Below are positions 28,101 through 40,100 of a DNA stretch of 64,000 nt, piece after piece (position 1 is the first letter of the stretch; each line of letters begins with the position of its first letter). Location of the stretch: positions 207,262,939 through 207,326,938 of the forward strand of contig JAIOJX010000032.1 in the NCBI GenBank assembly GCA_022376925.1, in the 5' to 3' direction. The notes below the pieces were generated by a model, which saw only the letters and a list, made by a program, of their open reading frames with translations, was not told where the DNA came from and ran no database searches. The stretch comes from Tragulus kanchil. Its lineage: Eukaryota > Chordata > Mammalia > Artiodactyla > Tragulidae. A program made the position numbers and the translations under genes.

Positions 28101-31100
28101 ATCACTGCTAGAAGAATCAGCCCTAATGAGGTGGCTGGATCTAGAACCTATCATAAAAAGTGAAGTCAGTCAAAAAGAGAAGGACAAGTACAATATACTA
28201 ACACATATATACGGAATCTAGTAGGATGGTAATGATAACACATGCAGTGAAGCGATGGAAAAACAGACATGGACAGTAGACATATGGACATTGTGGGGAA
28301 TGAACAGTGGGTGGGAGGTGTAAAGAAGTGGCATGAAGGCCTGTATGTGAAGAAAATAGCTATAGTCATTGCTCTGTGAGAAAAGCAGATCCTTCATGGG
28401 TGCTGTATGACTGTCTGGAGGGGTGGGATGGGGGGGAATATACATATGACTAATCTGGGAACATACATATCTGTAAACAACAAAACTCTGTAAAAGTTAA
28501 AAGCAAAATAAGGGCTTCCCTTGGTGGTCCAGTGGATAAGGACACCGCCTTGCAGTGCAAGGGGCGCCGGTTCGAGCCCTGGCCTGGGAAGATCCCACTT
28601 GCCGTGGAGCGGCTGGACCGATGTGTCCAATCACCGAGCGGGAACTCTGGAGCGCATGCGCCCAGAGCTGGTGCTCTGCGACAACAGAGGCCACCGCGAT
28701 GAGAGGCCCGCAGGAGCCAAAGAACAAAGACGGATGAAAATGGAGAAATGAAGGACCAACAGAAGTGGCCCGCCTGCTCCCCTCCCTCCCCAACCCCCGC
28801 CCAAAATAAATAAATAAATAAATCTTTAAAAAAAAAAAAGTAAAATAAAAGTTAAAAAAAAAAAAGTCACTGCTAGAGGATGCCAAGAACACAAGATCAT
28901 TCTTTTGAAAAATGTAAAAACCAAACCATTTACTCAGTTTTTATTACAGAAATTATATCTAACTAGCCAAAAAGTATATGAAGAAGGAAGTTTATCCTTG
29001 TGGATGTATTCTACTAACAAATGATGATCTGTTCTTCGATGAAGGAATAACTGAATTCTTCCAGAGAGACTGTTACATTTCACAGCCCCACAGTGAATAA
29101 ATCAATGTAGTCACTGACAATAGCTGCTACTACTAGAAAAAAATTATAATTCAATATGACTCCTAGTGGAAGAGCACTACTATCCTTAGAATTCTTACAT
29201 ACAAAAAGCATCAACAAAAATAACACAAACTCAAATTTGATCAAGTTTCAAGCTACAACTACCAACCAGTTTACATTACAATGCAGTGGACAGAGATACA
29301 AGACACATAATTCTACTGGAGCTGCAATCAGCAAATCCAGACTGAGAAAACACTACTGGGCAAATGACACAGTCTCTCCAACAGATAATGTCAGAGAAAG
29401 AAGAGAGACAGAAGAACTAAAAATATCAAAAGAGTCGCAAATATGTCAATCAATTGTAATGCACGCACTTTATATAAATCCTGAGTCAAAAGACATTACA
29501 GTTGAACATCTGATCATCGACTGGATATGCTGAGGTGGGATAAACATATGACTAATCTGGGAACATACATATCTGTAAACAACAAAACTCTGTAAAAGTT
29601 AAAAGCAAAATAAGGGCTTCCCTTGGTGGTCCAGTGGATAAGGACACCGCCTTGCAGTGCAAGGGGCGCCGGTTCGAGCCCTGGCCTGGGAAGATCCCAC
29701 TTGCCGTGGAGCGGCTGGACCGATGTGTCCAATCACCGAGCGGGAACTCTGGAGCGCATGCGCCCAGAGCTGGTGCTCTGCGACAACAGAGGCCACCGCG
29801 ATGAGAGGCCCGCAGGAGCCAAAGAACAAAGACGGATGAAAATGGAGAAATGAAGGACCAACAGAAGTGGCCCGCCTGCTCCCCCCCCCCCCCCACCCCC
29901 CCCCCAAAAAAAAAAAAAAAAAAAACTTTAAAAAAAAAAAAGTAAAATAAAAGTTAAAAAAAAAAAAGTCACTGCTAGAGGATGCCAAGAACACAAGATC
30001 ATTCTTTTGAAAAATGTAAAAACCAAACCATTTACTCAGTTTTTATTACAGAAATTATATCTAACTAGCCAAAAAGTATATGAAGAAGGAAGTTTATCCT
30101 TGTGGATGTATTCTACTAACAAATGATGATCTGTTCTTCGATGAAGGAATAACTGAATTCTTCCAGAGAGACTGTTACATTTCACAGCCCCACAGTGAAT
30201 AAATCAATGTAGTCACTGACAATAGCTGCTACTACTAGAAAAAAATTATAATTCAATATGACTCCTAGTGGAAGAGCACTACTATCCTTAGAATTCTTAC
30301 ATACAAAAAGCATCAACAAAAATAACACAAACTCAAATTTGATCAAGTTTCAAGCTACAACTACCAACCAGTTTACATTACAATGCAGTGGACAGAGATA
30401 CAAGACACATAATTCTACTGGAGCTGCAATCAGCAAATCCAGACTGAGAAAACACTACTGGGCAAATGACACAGTCTCTCCAACAGATAATGTCAGAGAA
30501 AGAAGAGAGACAGAAGAACTAAAAATATCAAAAGAGTCGCAAAAATATGTCAATCAATTGTAATGCACGCACTTTATATAAATCCTGAGTCAAAAAGACT
30601 AAGAAATTGACATTTGAGACAGTTGAACATCTGATCATCGACTGGATACTGACTTACGTTGGATATCTGAAAACTGAGGATAATTAGAAGAAAGGTTTTT
30701 TTCCTTTGGTCTTATAATCGTATTTTTGATATGTCTTTTTAAAAGACCTTCTTTTTCAGAGACATAAAAATATTCATAAACAAAATGATCTGCTGCTCAG
30801 GGCTGTATAAGAACAATATAAAAGGAAATGGGTCAGGTACAAGTTAAGCACAAATGACATGAGCTAAAAAATGTTAGGTGACGAATACATGAGAGTTCAC
30901 ACTATTCTGCTAATTTTATATACGTATGATTTTTTTCATAATAAAAGTATTTGAAGAGTGTGTATCAAACAGGTGTTTCTGTCAACTACAACAGTTTGCT
31001 TTTAAGACGAACAGGTCATCTCATCATCTCTTCTCCTACACTTACTCCTTAGCCCTAATTGTTCCATCTTGATCACATGCTTCTGCTCAGAAACAAAAAG

Positions 31101-34100
31101 AACTTTTTAAAGTAATCGTTTAAGAAACCAGTAGGCTTCCCTGGTGGCTCAATGGTTAAGAGTCTGTCTGCCAATGCAGGAGGCACAGATTCAATGCCTG
31201 CTCCAGGAAGATGCCATATGCTTCAGAGCAACTAAGGCTGTGTGGCACAACTACTGAGCTTGTGGTCCACAAAAAAGAGAAGCCACCGCAATGAGAAGCC
31301 CGTGCACCACAATTAGAGTAGCCCTCACTTGCTGCAACTAGGGAAAAGCCTGTCTAACAAGGAAGATCCAGCACAGCTAAAGCTGAATGAATAAAAACAA
31401 AATTAAAAAAAAAAAAAAAAAGAAACAGTTTGAGTAATTTTTTTCCCTCTCCTACCTGTTACCCTTTTCTACTTTTTGATTTCACCTCTCAGCCAACATC
31501 TTTCCAATTGCCTTTAACCCTTATTCAAGTAAGAGTGAAAGCAGAGTGCTAGTAGAGGACTTTTATGGTTAAGGACAGTGAGAGTAAATGCAAATATAGT
31601 TTATACTCACAGGTTAAGATAATCTCAATAAATTAGGAAAAAACTACCTACCTTGAAGTTTTCCAGATGCACCTTGTACTCTCTTCCAGCTCAAAACCAA
31701 GCCACATTTCTTTAAAAGAAAACAAAAAAAGATCCTTACCACTCAAACTAAGTTATAAAGCAAATAAGAGCATAACTACATTCCCGCTTAGGAAAAAAAT
31801 AGAAGCCAAAAAAATTCTTCTAGGTAACTAAATTTTGCAATTCTCATAAGCTTATTATATGAAAAAAATACACAAGTCATTTCAAAGGAAAATATAAGTT
31901 CTTACTGATTATTTCCAGAAAACTGCCTACCTTTCAATAAATTAGACATTTTACAGTTTTATTTATCCTACAAATACATGCACATAAAACAAAAATGCCC
32001 AAATATTTTAACAGCTAAAAAACTATAATGAATTCAAGTAAATACTGTGAGTCCATAGAGACTATTTTACAACACATGCATATATTACAAAGGATTTTTT
32101 ATGACACAGTGAAATACTTGATATGGGATGTAAAAATACCATGAGACATGAAATTGCAGATACAAAGTAAGGTTTTTTTTGGCTGTACTCCGAGGCATAT
32201 GGGATCTTAAGTTCCTCAACCAGGGATTCAACCTGCATTGGAAATATGCAGTCTTAACCACTGGACTATAAGGGAAGTCCCAACAGTAAGATTTTTAACT
32301 ATGTAAAGGAAAAAATTTCCATAAAATGATCACAAATATTTCAAAATGTTAATGGCACAAGTTGTCTGAGGGGTGGGATATTACTACATTTTGTTTACTC
32401 ACAAAGTTTTTAAGTATTACTTCTAATTACTAAAGAAAAACTAGAAGGCTTAAATAAAAAGTTTTGTACAGCTTCTTGCCGAATGCCGCCTGGTGTTCAG
32501 GCGCTTCGCAGAGGTAGGCCAGGTGCCCTACGTCTCCTTTGGACCTCATGCCGGGAAGCTGGTCATGATTGTAGATGTTATTGATCAGAACAGGGCTTTG
32601 GTGGATGGACCTTGCACTCAAATAAGGAGGCAGGCTATGCCTTTCAAATGCATACAGCTCACTGACTTCATCCTCAAGTTCCCACACAGTGTCCACCAGA
32701 AGTATGTCCAGAAAGCCTGGGAGAAGGCAGATATCAATGCAAAGTGGGCAGCCACAAGGTGGGCCAAGAAGATTGAAGCCAGAGAAAAGAAAGCCAAGAT
32801 GACAGATTTTGATCATTACAAAGGCATGAAAGCAAGGAAAATGAGGAACAGACTAATCAAGCTGGAAGTTAAGAAACTTCAAAAGGCAGCTCTCCTGAAG
32901 GCTTCTCCCAAGAAAGCACTTGCTGCTAAGGGAGCAGCTGCAGTAGCTGCTGCTGTTGCCAAGGTTCCAGCAAAGATCACCAGCGCGGCCAAGAAGGCTG
33001 CAGCCTAGAAGGCTCCTGCCCAGAAAGCTGCAGGTCAGAAGGTAGCACCTCCTGCAAAAGCTCAAAAGGGTCAGAAGCCCCCAGCCAAGAAAGCACCTGC
33101 TCCAAAGGCATCTGGCAAAAAAGCATGAACACTTAAGAGGCTATTCTAAACAGAATAAAGGTGGCTTCTGACGTAAAAAAAAAAAAAAAACTTTTGTAAA
33201 AAACAGTAAAGATCGCCTGTCAAACGTGAGAAATGCGTGGATTTTTTACATTTCCACCCAGAGAAGCTACTAAAATGACATTCAAAGAACTGGAACTTCT
33301 CTTGAAAATAATTTAGGTCTAGTAGTTAAAACTTGACACTTCCACTGTAGGGGGTGTGGGTTCGATCCCTAGTCAGGGAACTAAGTAAGATTCCACATGC
33401 CTCGCAGTGCAGCCAAAATAAGTATAAAAGATAAAATCCCATAAGGTCAAACAGCAGAAGAGAACAGTAGCAGAATTCAACAAAATTTTTGCAAAGGCAA
33501 ACTGATGAATAACAACTCATTCGGGAGAGCAAAGAAAGTCAGAACTCCAAGTGTATACAGGAGCAGATACAGGTAAGAAAGACAAAACCCAGTGAATCCA
33601 GACTAGAGGCAAAAGATACAGTGGAGAATGGGGCTGAAATATAAAGCTGAATAAAATAAGTTCCTGCATGACAATACAAATATGAAATAATCAAAGCCTC
33701 AGAGTCTTCAAGCAATTACCCTATCCCCACCCTTAGAGAAGATAGCCTGAATAACAACAATCTGAAAAAAGTGAACAAGCTTGGGATGTGAAGCACCAGA
33801 TAAAAAAGATATGGATAAGATACGAGAGGAAGGAAGAAAGGAAGAAAGTCAAGGTATATATAAAAAATGCCTGAAGTCAGTCCTGCACTTGCAACCTCAT
33901 AGAGGCAGTCAATTATGAACTCACTAGGCATAAAACTGCAAGTTTTCTAGAAAAACCAACCCAACTCAAAGACTCCACAAAGCTTAAAACTTTTAGCTGC
34001 CAGTTAAATTACCCTACAGTGATGCTTAACATTTTACAGAGTCAGCTTATGTACACAAAAGTTTTATAACCCCTAATTCTTTTTTTAGGGGGGGTAATTA

Positions 34101-37100
34101 AAATAAATTTATTTGCAGGAGAAAAACATCTAAACGTCAGGTACAGTCTGATCCACAATGATCCAGCAATAGTCACCGCTCATTCTGGGAGGATATAATC
34201 CCTAACTCTTTTATTTTTTCCATTTTTTTTTTTCTTTTCCCCATCATGCCTCTTTTTCTGTTTTGGCCACTTCTATTGGTCTTTCATTTCCATCTGTGTT
34301 CTTTGGCCTGTGTGGGCCTCCCATCACAGTGGCCTCTCTTGCTGCAGAGCACTGGCTCTAGGCACATGTGCTCCAGAGCTCTGGCTCAGTAGTTGGACAC
34401 ATCGGTCCAGCTGCTCCGCGGCACATGGGATCTTCCCAGGTCAGGGATGGAATTGGTGCCCCTTTCACTGGAAGGCGGTGTCCTTACCCATTGGACCACC
34501 AGGGAAGCCCCATGCCTCTTTAATTTATATTTATTTTCATCTGTTTTTATTCTTTGGCATATGTGATCCTCCCACTGCAGTGGCCTCTCTCACTGCAGAG
34601 CTCCGGCTGCGGGCGCACTGTACCTTATAAAAGGGTGAGTTTTATGGTGTATTAATTATGTCTCAATAAAGATGTTTTTAAAAATGTCCTCCAATGTCTT
34701 CCCTGGTGGTCCAGTAGTTAAGAATCTGCCTGTCAATGGAGGACAATGGTTCGATTCCTGGTCAGGAACTAAGATTCCACATGCTGCAGGGCAGCTAAAT
34801 CCACACACCACAATTACTGAGCCTGCACTAAAGGCCACAAGCCACAACTGCCTAAAGGCTGTGCTCCTTGACAAGAGAAACCACTGCAATGAGGAATCTG
34901 TGCACCAGAACACAGAGTAGCCCCCTACTCACCACAACTAGAGGAAACCCACACATAATAAGACTCAGTGCATGCAAAAATAAATAAATAATAATAAAAT
35001 TTAAAAACACATCTGTAATAGAAATAAAATAAATAAAATGTTCTTCCAATGTTCCACCTTTGGGGAAAATTGGTATTATCTTGTAAAATTGAAAACAAAC
35101 ATGCTTCATGACTCAGAAATTTCACTTCTAAGAGAATATCTAGGAGAATTTATTTCATGTTACTTAGTATCTATGTGCTACTGAAACAAGCACTTTTATA
35201 TTCACATAAAAAGACATATCATCAACAATAATATAGCAAAACATAATATCAAAAGTGAAAACAATCTATATGACCATCAGTAAAAAATCTGACAATTTAC
35301 AACACAGCTCTATAGTGTAAGTTGTATAGCAGAGAAAAGTAAACAAGATAGAAGTACATATATGCTGGGTGAAAAAACTGAATTGTGGAGGAATACAGAA
35401 TTAAAACTTATAAATCATAATTTTTATGAATATAATTATGTAATTAAAGTAAAAATATATTGACAGGAATGATGAACACCCAGCTTAGGATAATGGATTC
35501 CCACTGGTTATTACCTCTGTGGAAGAAAGAAATGGGAGTTAGGAACTTCATCGTTTTCTTTGGGATGAAAATCTAAAGTTAGATCACAAAGTATTAAGAT
35601 CTGACAAAGCTAGGTTTTATGTTTATTTTCTAAATTTTTTTTCTGAACATTTTTAAATGCAAGGATAACAAGATTTATAAGACAGAAATGACAAGAATGT
35701 GTATTATAAAATCAAGAAAAGATTTTTAAATAACTTCTCTAAGACACAGTAGAGATTATGGAAGGAGTAAGTAAGATCACTGCTATTTTTCATTAAAAAG
35801 AATCAGTATTCTTTTCCATTTAAAATGTCCATGTAAGCACCAGGATAAATTTTTAAGACTAAGACAAAAGAGAAAATCAATGACCAAGTTAAAAAAAAGT
35901 ATTATGTATGCTCAGAATGAAAACCTAAAAAAAAATACCAATCACTATTAAATGTTACAATCATTGTTTTAAAGGCTTCTAAAGAAAAGAAATCTCAAAA
36001 TATTAACCCAAAGGTTATATACTAATGACAAAGTGGGAGTAAAGATACCCTAAAATGGAGAGATCTGACCACCTTAATCAAGAACTAAACATAAGACCAA
36101 AAATGGAACCAAGAGACATGGTATGTTTCTTCCTATGCTGCACCTGAGAACAAACATGCTTCATGACTCAGAAATTTCACTTCTAAGAGAATATCTAGGA
36201 GAATTTATTTCATGTTACTTAGTATCTATGTGCTACTGAAACAAGCACTTTTATATTCACATAAAAAGACATATCATCAACAATAATATAGCAAAACATA
36301 ATATCAAAAGTGAAAACAATCTATATGACCATCAGTAAAAAATCTGACAATTTACAACACAGCTCTATAGTGTAAGTTGTATAGCAGAGAAAAGTAAACA
36401 AGATAGAAGTACATATATGCTGGGTGAAAAAACTGAATTGTGGAGGAATACAGAATTAAAACTTATAAATCATAATTTTTATGAATATAATTATGTAATT
36501 AAAGTAAAAATATATTGACAGGAATGATGAACACCCAGCTTAGGATAATGGATTCCCACTGGTTATTACCTCTGTGGAAGAAAGAAATGGGAGTTAGGAA
36601 CTTCATCGTTTTCTTTGGGATGAAAATCTAAAGTTAGATCACAAAGTATTAAGATCTGACAAAGCTAGGTTTTATGTTTATTTTCTAAATTTTTTTTCTG
36701 AACATTTTTAAATGCAAGGATAACAAGATTTATAAGACAGAAATGACAAGAATGTGTATTATAAAATCAAGAAAAGATTTTTAAATAACTTCTCTAAGAC
36801 ACAGTAGAGATTATGGAAGGAGTAAGTAAGATCACTGCTATTTTTCATTAAAAAGAATCAGTATTCTTTTCCATTTAAAATGTCCATGTAAGCACCAGGA
36901 TAAATTTTTAAGACTAAGACAAAAGAGAAAATCAATGACCAAGTTAAAAAAAAGTATTATGTATGCTCAGAATGAAAACCTAAAAAAAAATACCAATCAC
37001 TATTAAATGTTACAATCATTGTTTTAAAGGCTTCTAAAGAAAAGAAATCTCAAAATATTAACCCAAAGGTTATATACTAATGACAAAGTGGGAGTAAAGA

Positions 37101-40100
37101 TACCCTAAAATGGAGAGATCTGACCACCTTAATCAAGAACTAAACATAATACCACCAAAAATGGAACCAAGAGACATGGTATGTTTCTTCCTATGCTGCA
37201 CCTGAGAACAATCCATCACTCATGGCCCATTCTTACAAAAAATGCTTACTCTTAATTTAACTATGAGGGTAAACAATCAAATTCGCATTGGGTTGAGACA
37301 TTCTGCAAAAGACCTAGACACTTCAAAAACATCAATATCAAACACAAAAACAAGTAAACAAAAACAGGCAGGAAACTGTTCTATAATAAAGAAGCTATCT
37401 AAAGAATCATGACAATTAAATGCCATGTATATATATTCCTGTCTTGATTATAGACCAAGTACAGCTGTTATAGAAATTATTGGGAAAATTAAATAGGAAC
37501 TATTTATATTTTAATTAACAACAACAACAAAAAAAGTTAATTAAAAAATAAGCATCACAAAATAGAAAAATCAAAAAAACCCTGTATCAGCCTTAAATTT
37601 CCTAAGTGTGAAAAATGTAGTGTCTTGGTCACAGGAGATACAAGACGTATTCAGAGATGAAATGTAATGCCACAGCTTACTCCCAAACTATTCAGAAAAA
37701 ATTGCGTAATCTGTGCGCATGTGTCTGTGTGCATGAGAGAGTGCGTGTGCAGAGACAGAGAAAACAAATGTGGCAAAATGTGTTACAAAGATATTCACTA
37801 TACATTCAACTTTTTGCAGAATCCAAACTTTTCAAAACAAAAGAGATAATAATTCAAACTTCTTTCTAATTTTTGTTCAGTCTGAATAAACTTACAGCAA
37901 GAAGCTGTCTTATAAGCATGTCTGAGGCTTTCTCAGAAATGTTGCCAACAAAAACTGTAGTAGTGGGACCACAATTTTCATCATTTTCTTTAGTTTTCAA
38001 GCCTGGATGATCTTTTCGTGCTCCCAAATGCTTTCCAACCATGGACACAGTGGGTACTAAGACCTAAAGTGAAGAAAGACAATAAAATTAGAATCTGCAA
38101 TTTAATTTTCTACCATGCTTAACATAGCATTAGGCTAAAAGCATCAATTTCAGCTTTTGGGGTTTTTTCTGGCCACACAGAGATCTTAGGTCCCCAACCA
38201 GGGACAGAACCCATGTCCCCTACAAAGGAAGCTTAGAGTCTTAACTATTGACTATCAGGGAAGTCTCAAAACATCAATTTTAAAGTATTCAACACAAAGG
38301 ACATTATTATTATTATTACTACAGGTTCTACATATTTAATCTAAAGCTCTCAAAGCACATTTTTCATTAATGGAACTTACTTATGACAAGTAAAGTACAC
38401 TATTGGATCTTGTTGTTTAGTCACTCAATTTCGTCCAACTCTTTTGCAACCCCATGGATTCTAGCCTGCCAGGTTCCTGTCCATGGGATTTCCCAGCAAT
38501 AATACTGGAGTGGGTTACCATTTCCTTCTCCATGGGGTCTTCCTGGATCAGGGATCAAACCCCATCTCCTGTACTGGTAGGCAGATTGCTTAACACTGTG
38601 CCACTAGGTAAGCTCACTATCGGATTACTTTTTTAAAAAAACACAGAAAAGCAAATAAAAATAACTTGGATAGAAATTTTATGTTTAAGACCTAATTTTT
38701 AAATATTTAAGACATCATGAATCATTTAAAATTTTACAATATACCCACACATTTCTTCACCAACTGTACTCTGTACTAGTATAAAAGGAAATTTCAATAT
38801 CCCTGCTAATTTTCTTGCAGAATATTCAAATACTCCCAAAGCACTCTCCCCACACTTTAGGTTTACTTTTTCTCAGTTACTTGTGTTTCTATCTTATTTT
38901 TCCTTTCATAACCTTCAACTTCTCAGAGGAAAGAAATAGTCTTACTCATCTCTGTATTTGGAATTGAACTAAGCAAGACATATACAGTAGGCACCAAAGT
39001 GGTGAATTGGGGAAGCTGCATTTTCCTAGGCTGAAATGCAGGAGAGTGTGAGAACACTTGTCATGTAGAGGTTTCCCAATGAATGTCCAATGCAAGAAAA
39101 ACTGGACCCCCCCCCCAATCACCTTGGTCTACCTCTTTTAATGTAAGTAACTCACCATCCTCTTCAAAACCCTCAGGTAAAAAAACAGTTGAAAGTAATG
39201 AGGCCTATTCTCCAAATTTGTAATTTAGAATTACAAATTAAACACTGTATTTTACTAATAAATCAAATAAAAATTCTGGCTAAATAAACAAGAGGTTTTT
39301 CATTTAATCACCTGTTACAGTACACTAGCATTCTTAACTAAGATGCTGAGAGTACACTGGAGCTTTTATGAATGTGGAGAATTAAACTTCAAGACATAAG
39401 GCTGAATAATGAAACACTTCAGCAAAGAAAAGGTTTCAATAAAACTTTACAGGGCTTCCCCTGGTGGTCCAGTGAGTAAGGACACCGCCTTACAGTGCAA
39501 GGGGCGCCAGTTTGATTCCTGGCCCAGGAGGATCCCATGTGTCATGGAGCGGTGGGACCAGTGTGTCCAACTGCGAGCCAGCGCTCTGGAGCACATGCGC
39601 CCAGAGCCAGTACTCTGCGATGGAAGAGGCCACGCAGTGGGAGGCCCACACAGGCTGAGGAATGGAGATGGATGAAAATAAACAGATAAAAAAACAATAA
39701 AAGAGGCCAAAATTACAAAAAGAAAATCAGATTTGTCAGATCACATCTGCTATTCTCAAGAACCAAGACACCAGTGATGAAAGAGTCAATGTCTAAATCT
39801 GAAGTAACAGTTTATGAAAAGACAAGAGAATAAGAGGAAAACCACAAAAGTCAAAATTATTTACTTAGGGAGCAATATTTTAGGAGCTATTCATAAGAAC
39901 CTGCTAATTTTCTTGCAGAATATTCAAATACTCCCAAAGCACTCTCCCCACACTTTAGGTTTACTTTTTCTCAGTTACTTGTGTTTCTATCTTATTTTTC
40001 CTTTCATAACCTTCAACTTCTCAGAGGAAAGAAATAGTCTTACTCATCTCTGTATTTGGAATTGAACTAAGCAAGACATATACAGTAGGCACCAAAGTGG

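Larger units (their letters stand above)
26523..28606. repeat. Duplication D6, offset 1091-1092
   Basis: 26523-27614 is repeated at 27615-28606. The last ~100 bases of copy 1 are corrupt (truncated SINE), and a poly-G tract near 27326-27345 replaces GGAGGGGTGGGATGGGGGG of copy 2. Confidence 0.92.
28442..30648. repeat. Duplication D7, offset 1102
   Basis: 28442-29543 is repeated from 29544 to about 30648. It shares its left part with D6, so ATATGACTAATCTGGGAACA occurs three times (27352, 28443, 29545 region). Confidence 0.92.
24715..31651 (-). other. RBM25 intron 5
   Basis: Heavily duplicated: three chained ~1.1-kb blocks cover 24581-30648. Underlying content is an unassigned, moderately low-AT segment (about 25350-27010 and 28880-30640) interrupted by an L1 3' end that carries a SINE, then an L1M-like 3' end (about 30690-30960) and a SINE (31134-31422). 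Confidence 0.75.
31710..37895 (-). other. RBM25 intron 4
   Basis: Holds an antisense SINE (32175-32281), the RPL14 processed pseudogene (32472-33191), a SINE cluster (33318-35000), a duplicated block (35094-37213) and an old L1M-like 3' end (37580-37860). Confidence 0.8.

Noticed and set aside
32490..33008. A possible functional RPL14-like gene on the plus strand
   Set aside because: There is no ATG at the natural start, a premature TAG, no introns, and a poly(A) tail with AATAAA, all of which mark a processed pseudogene.
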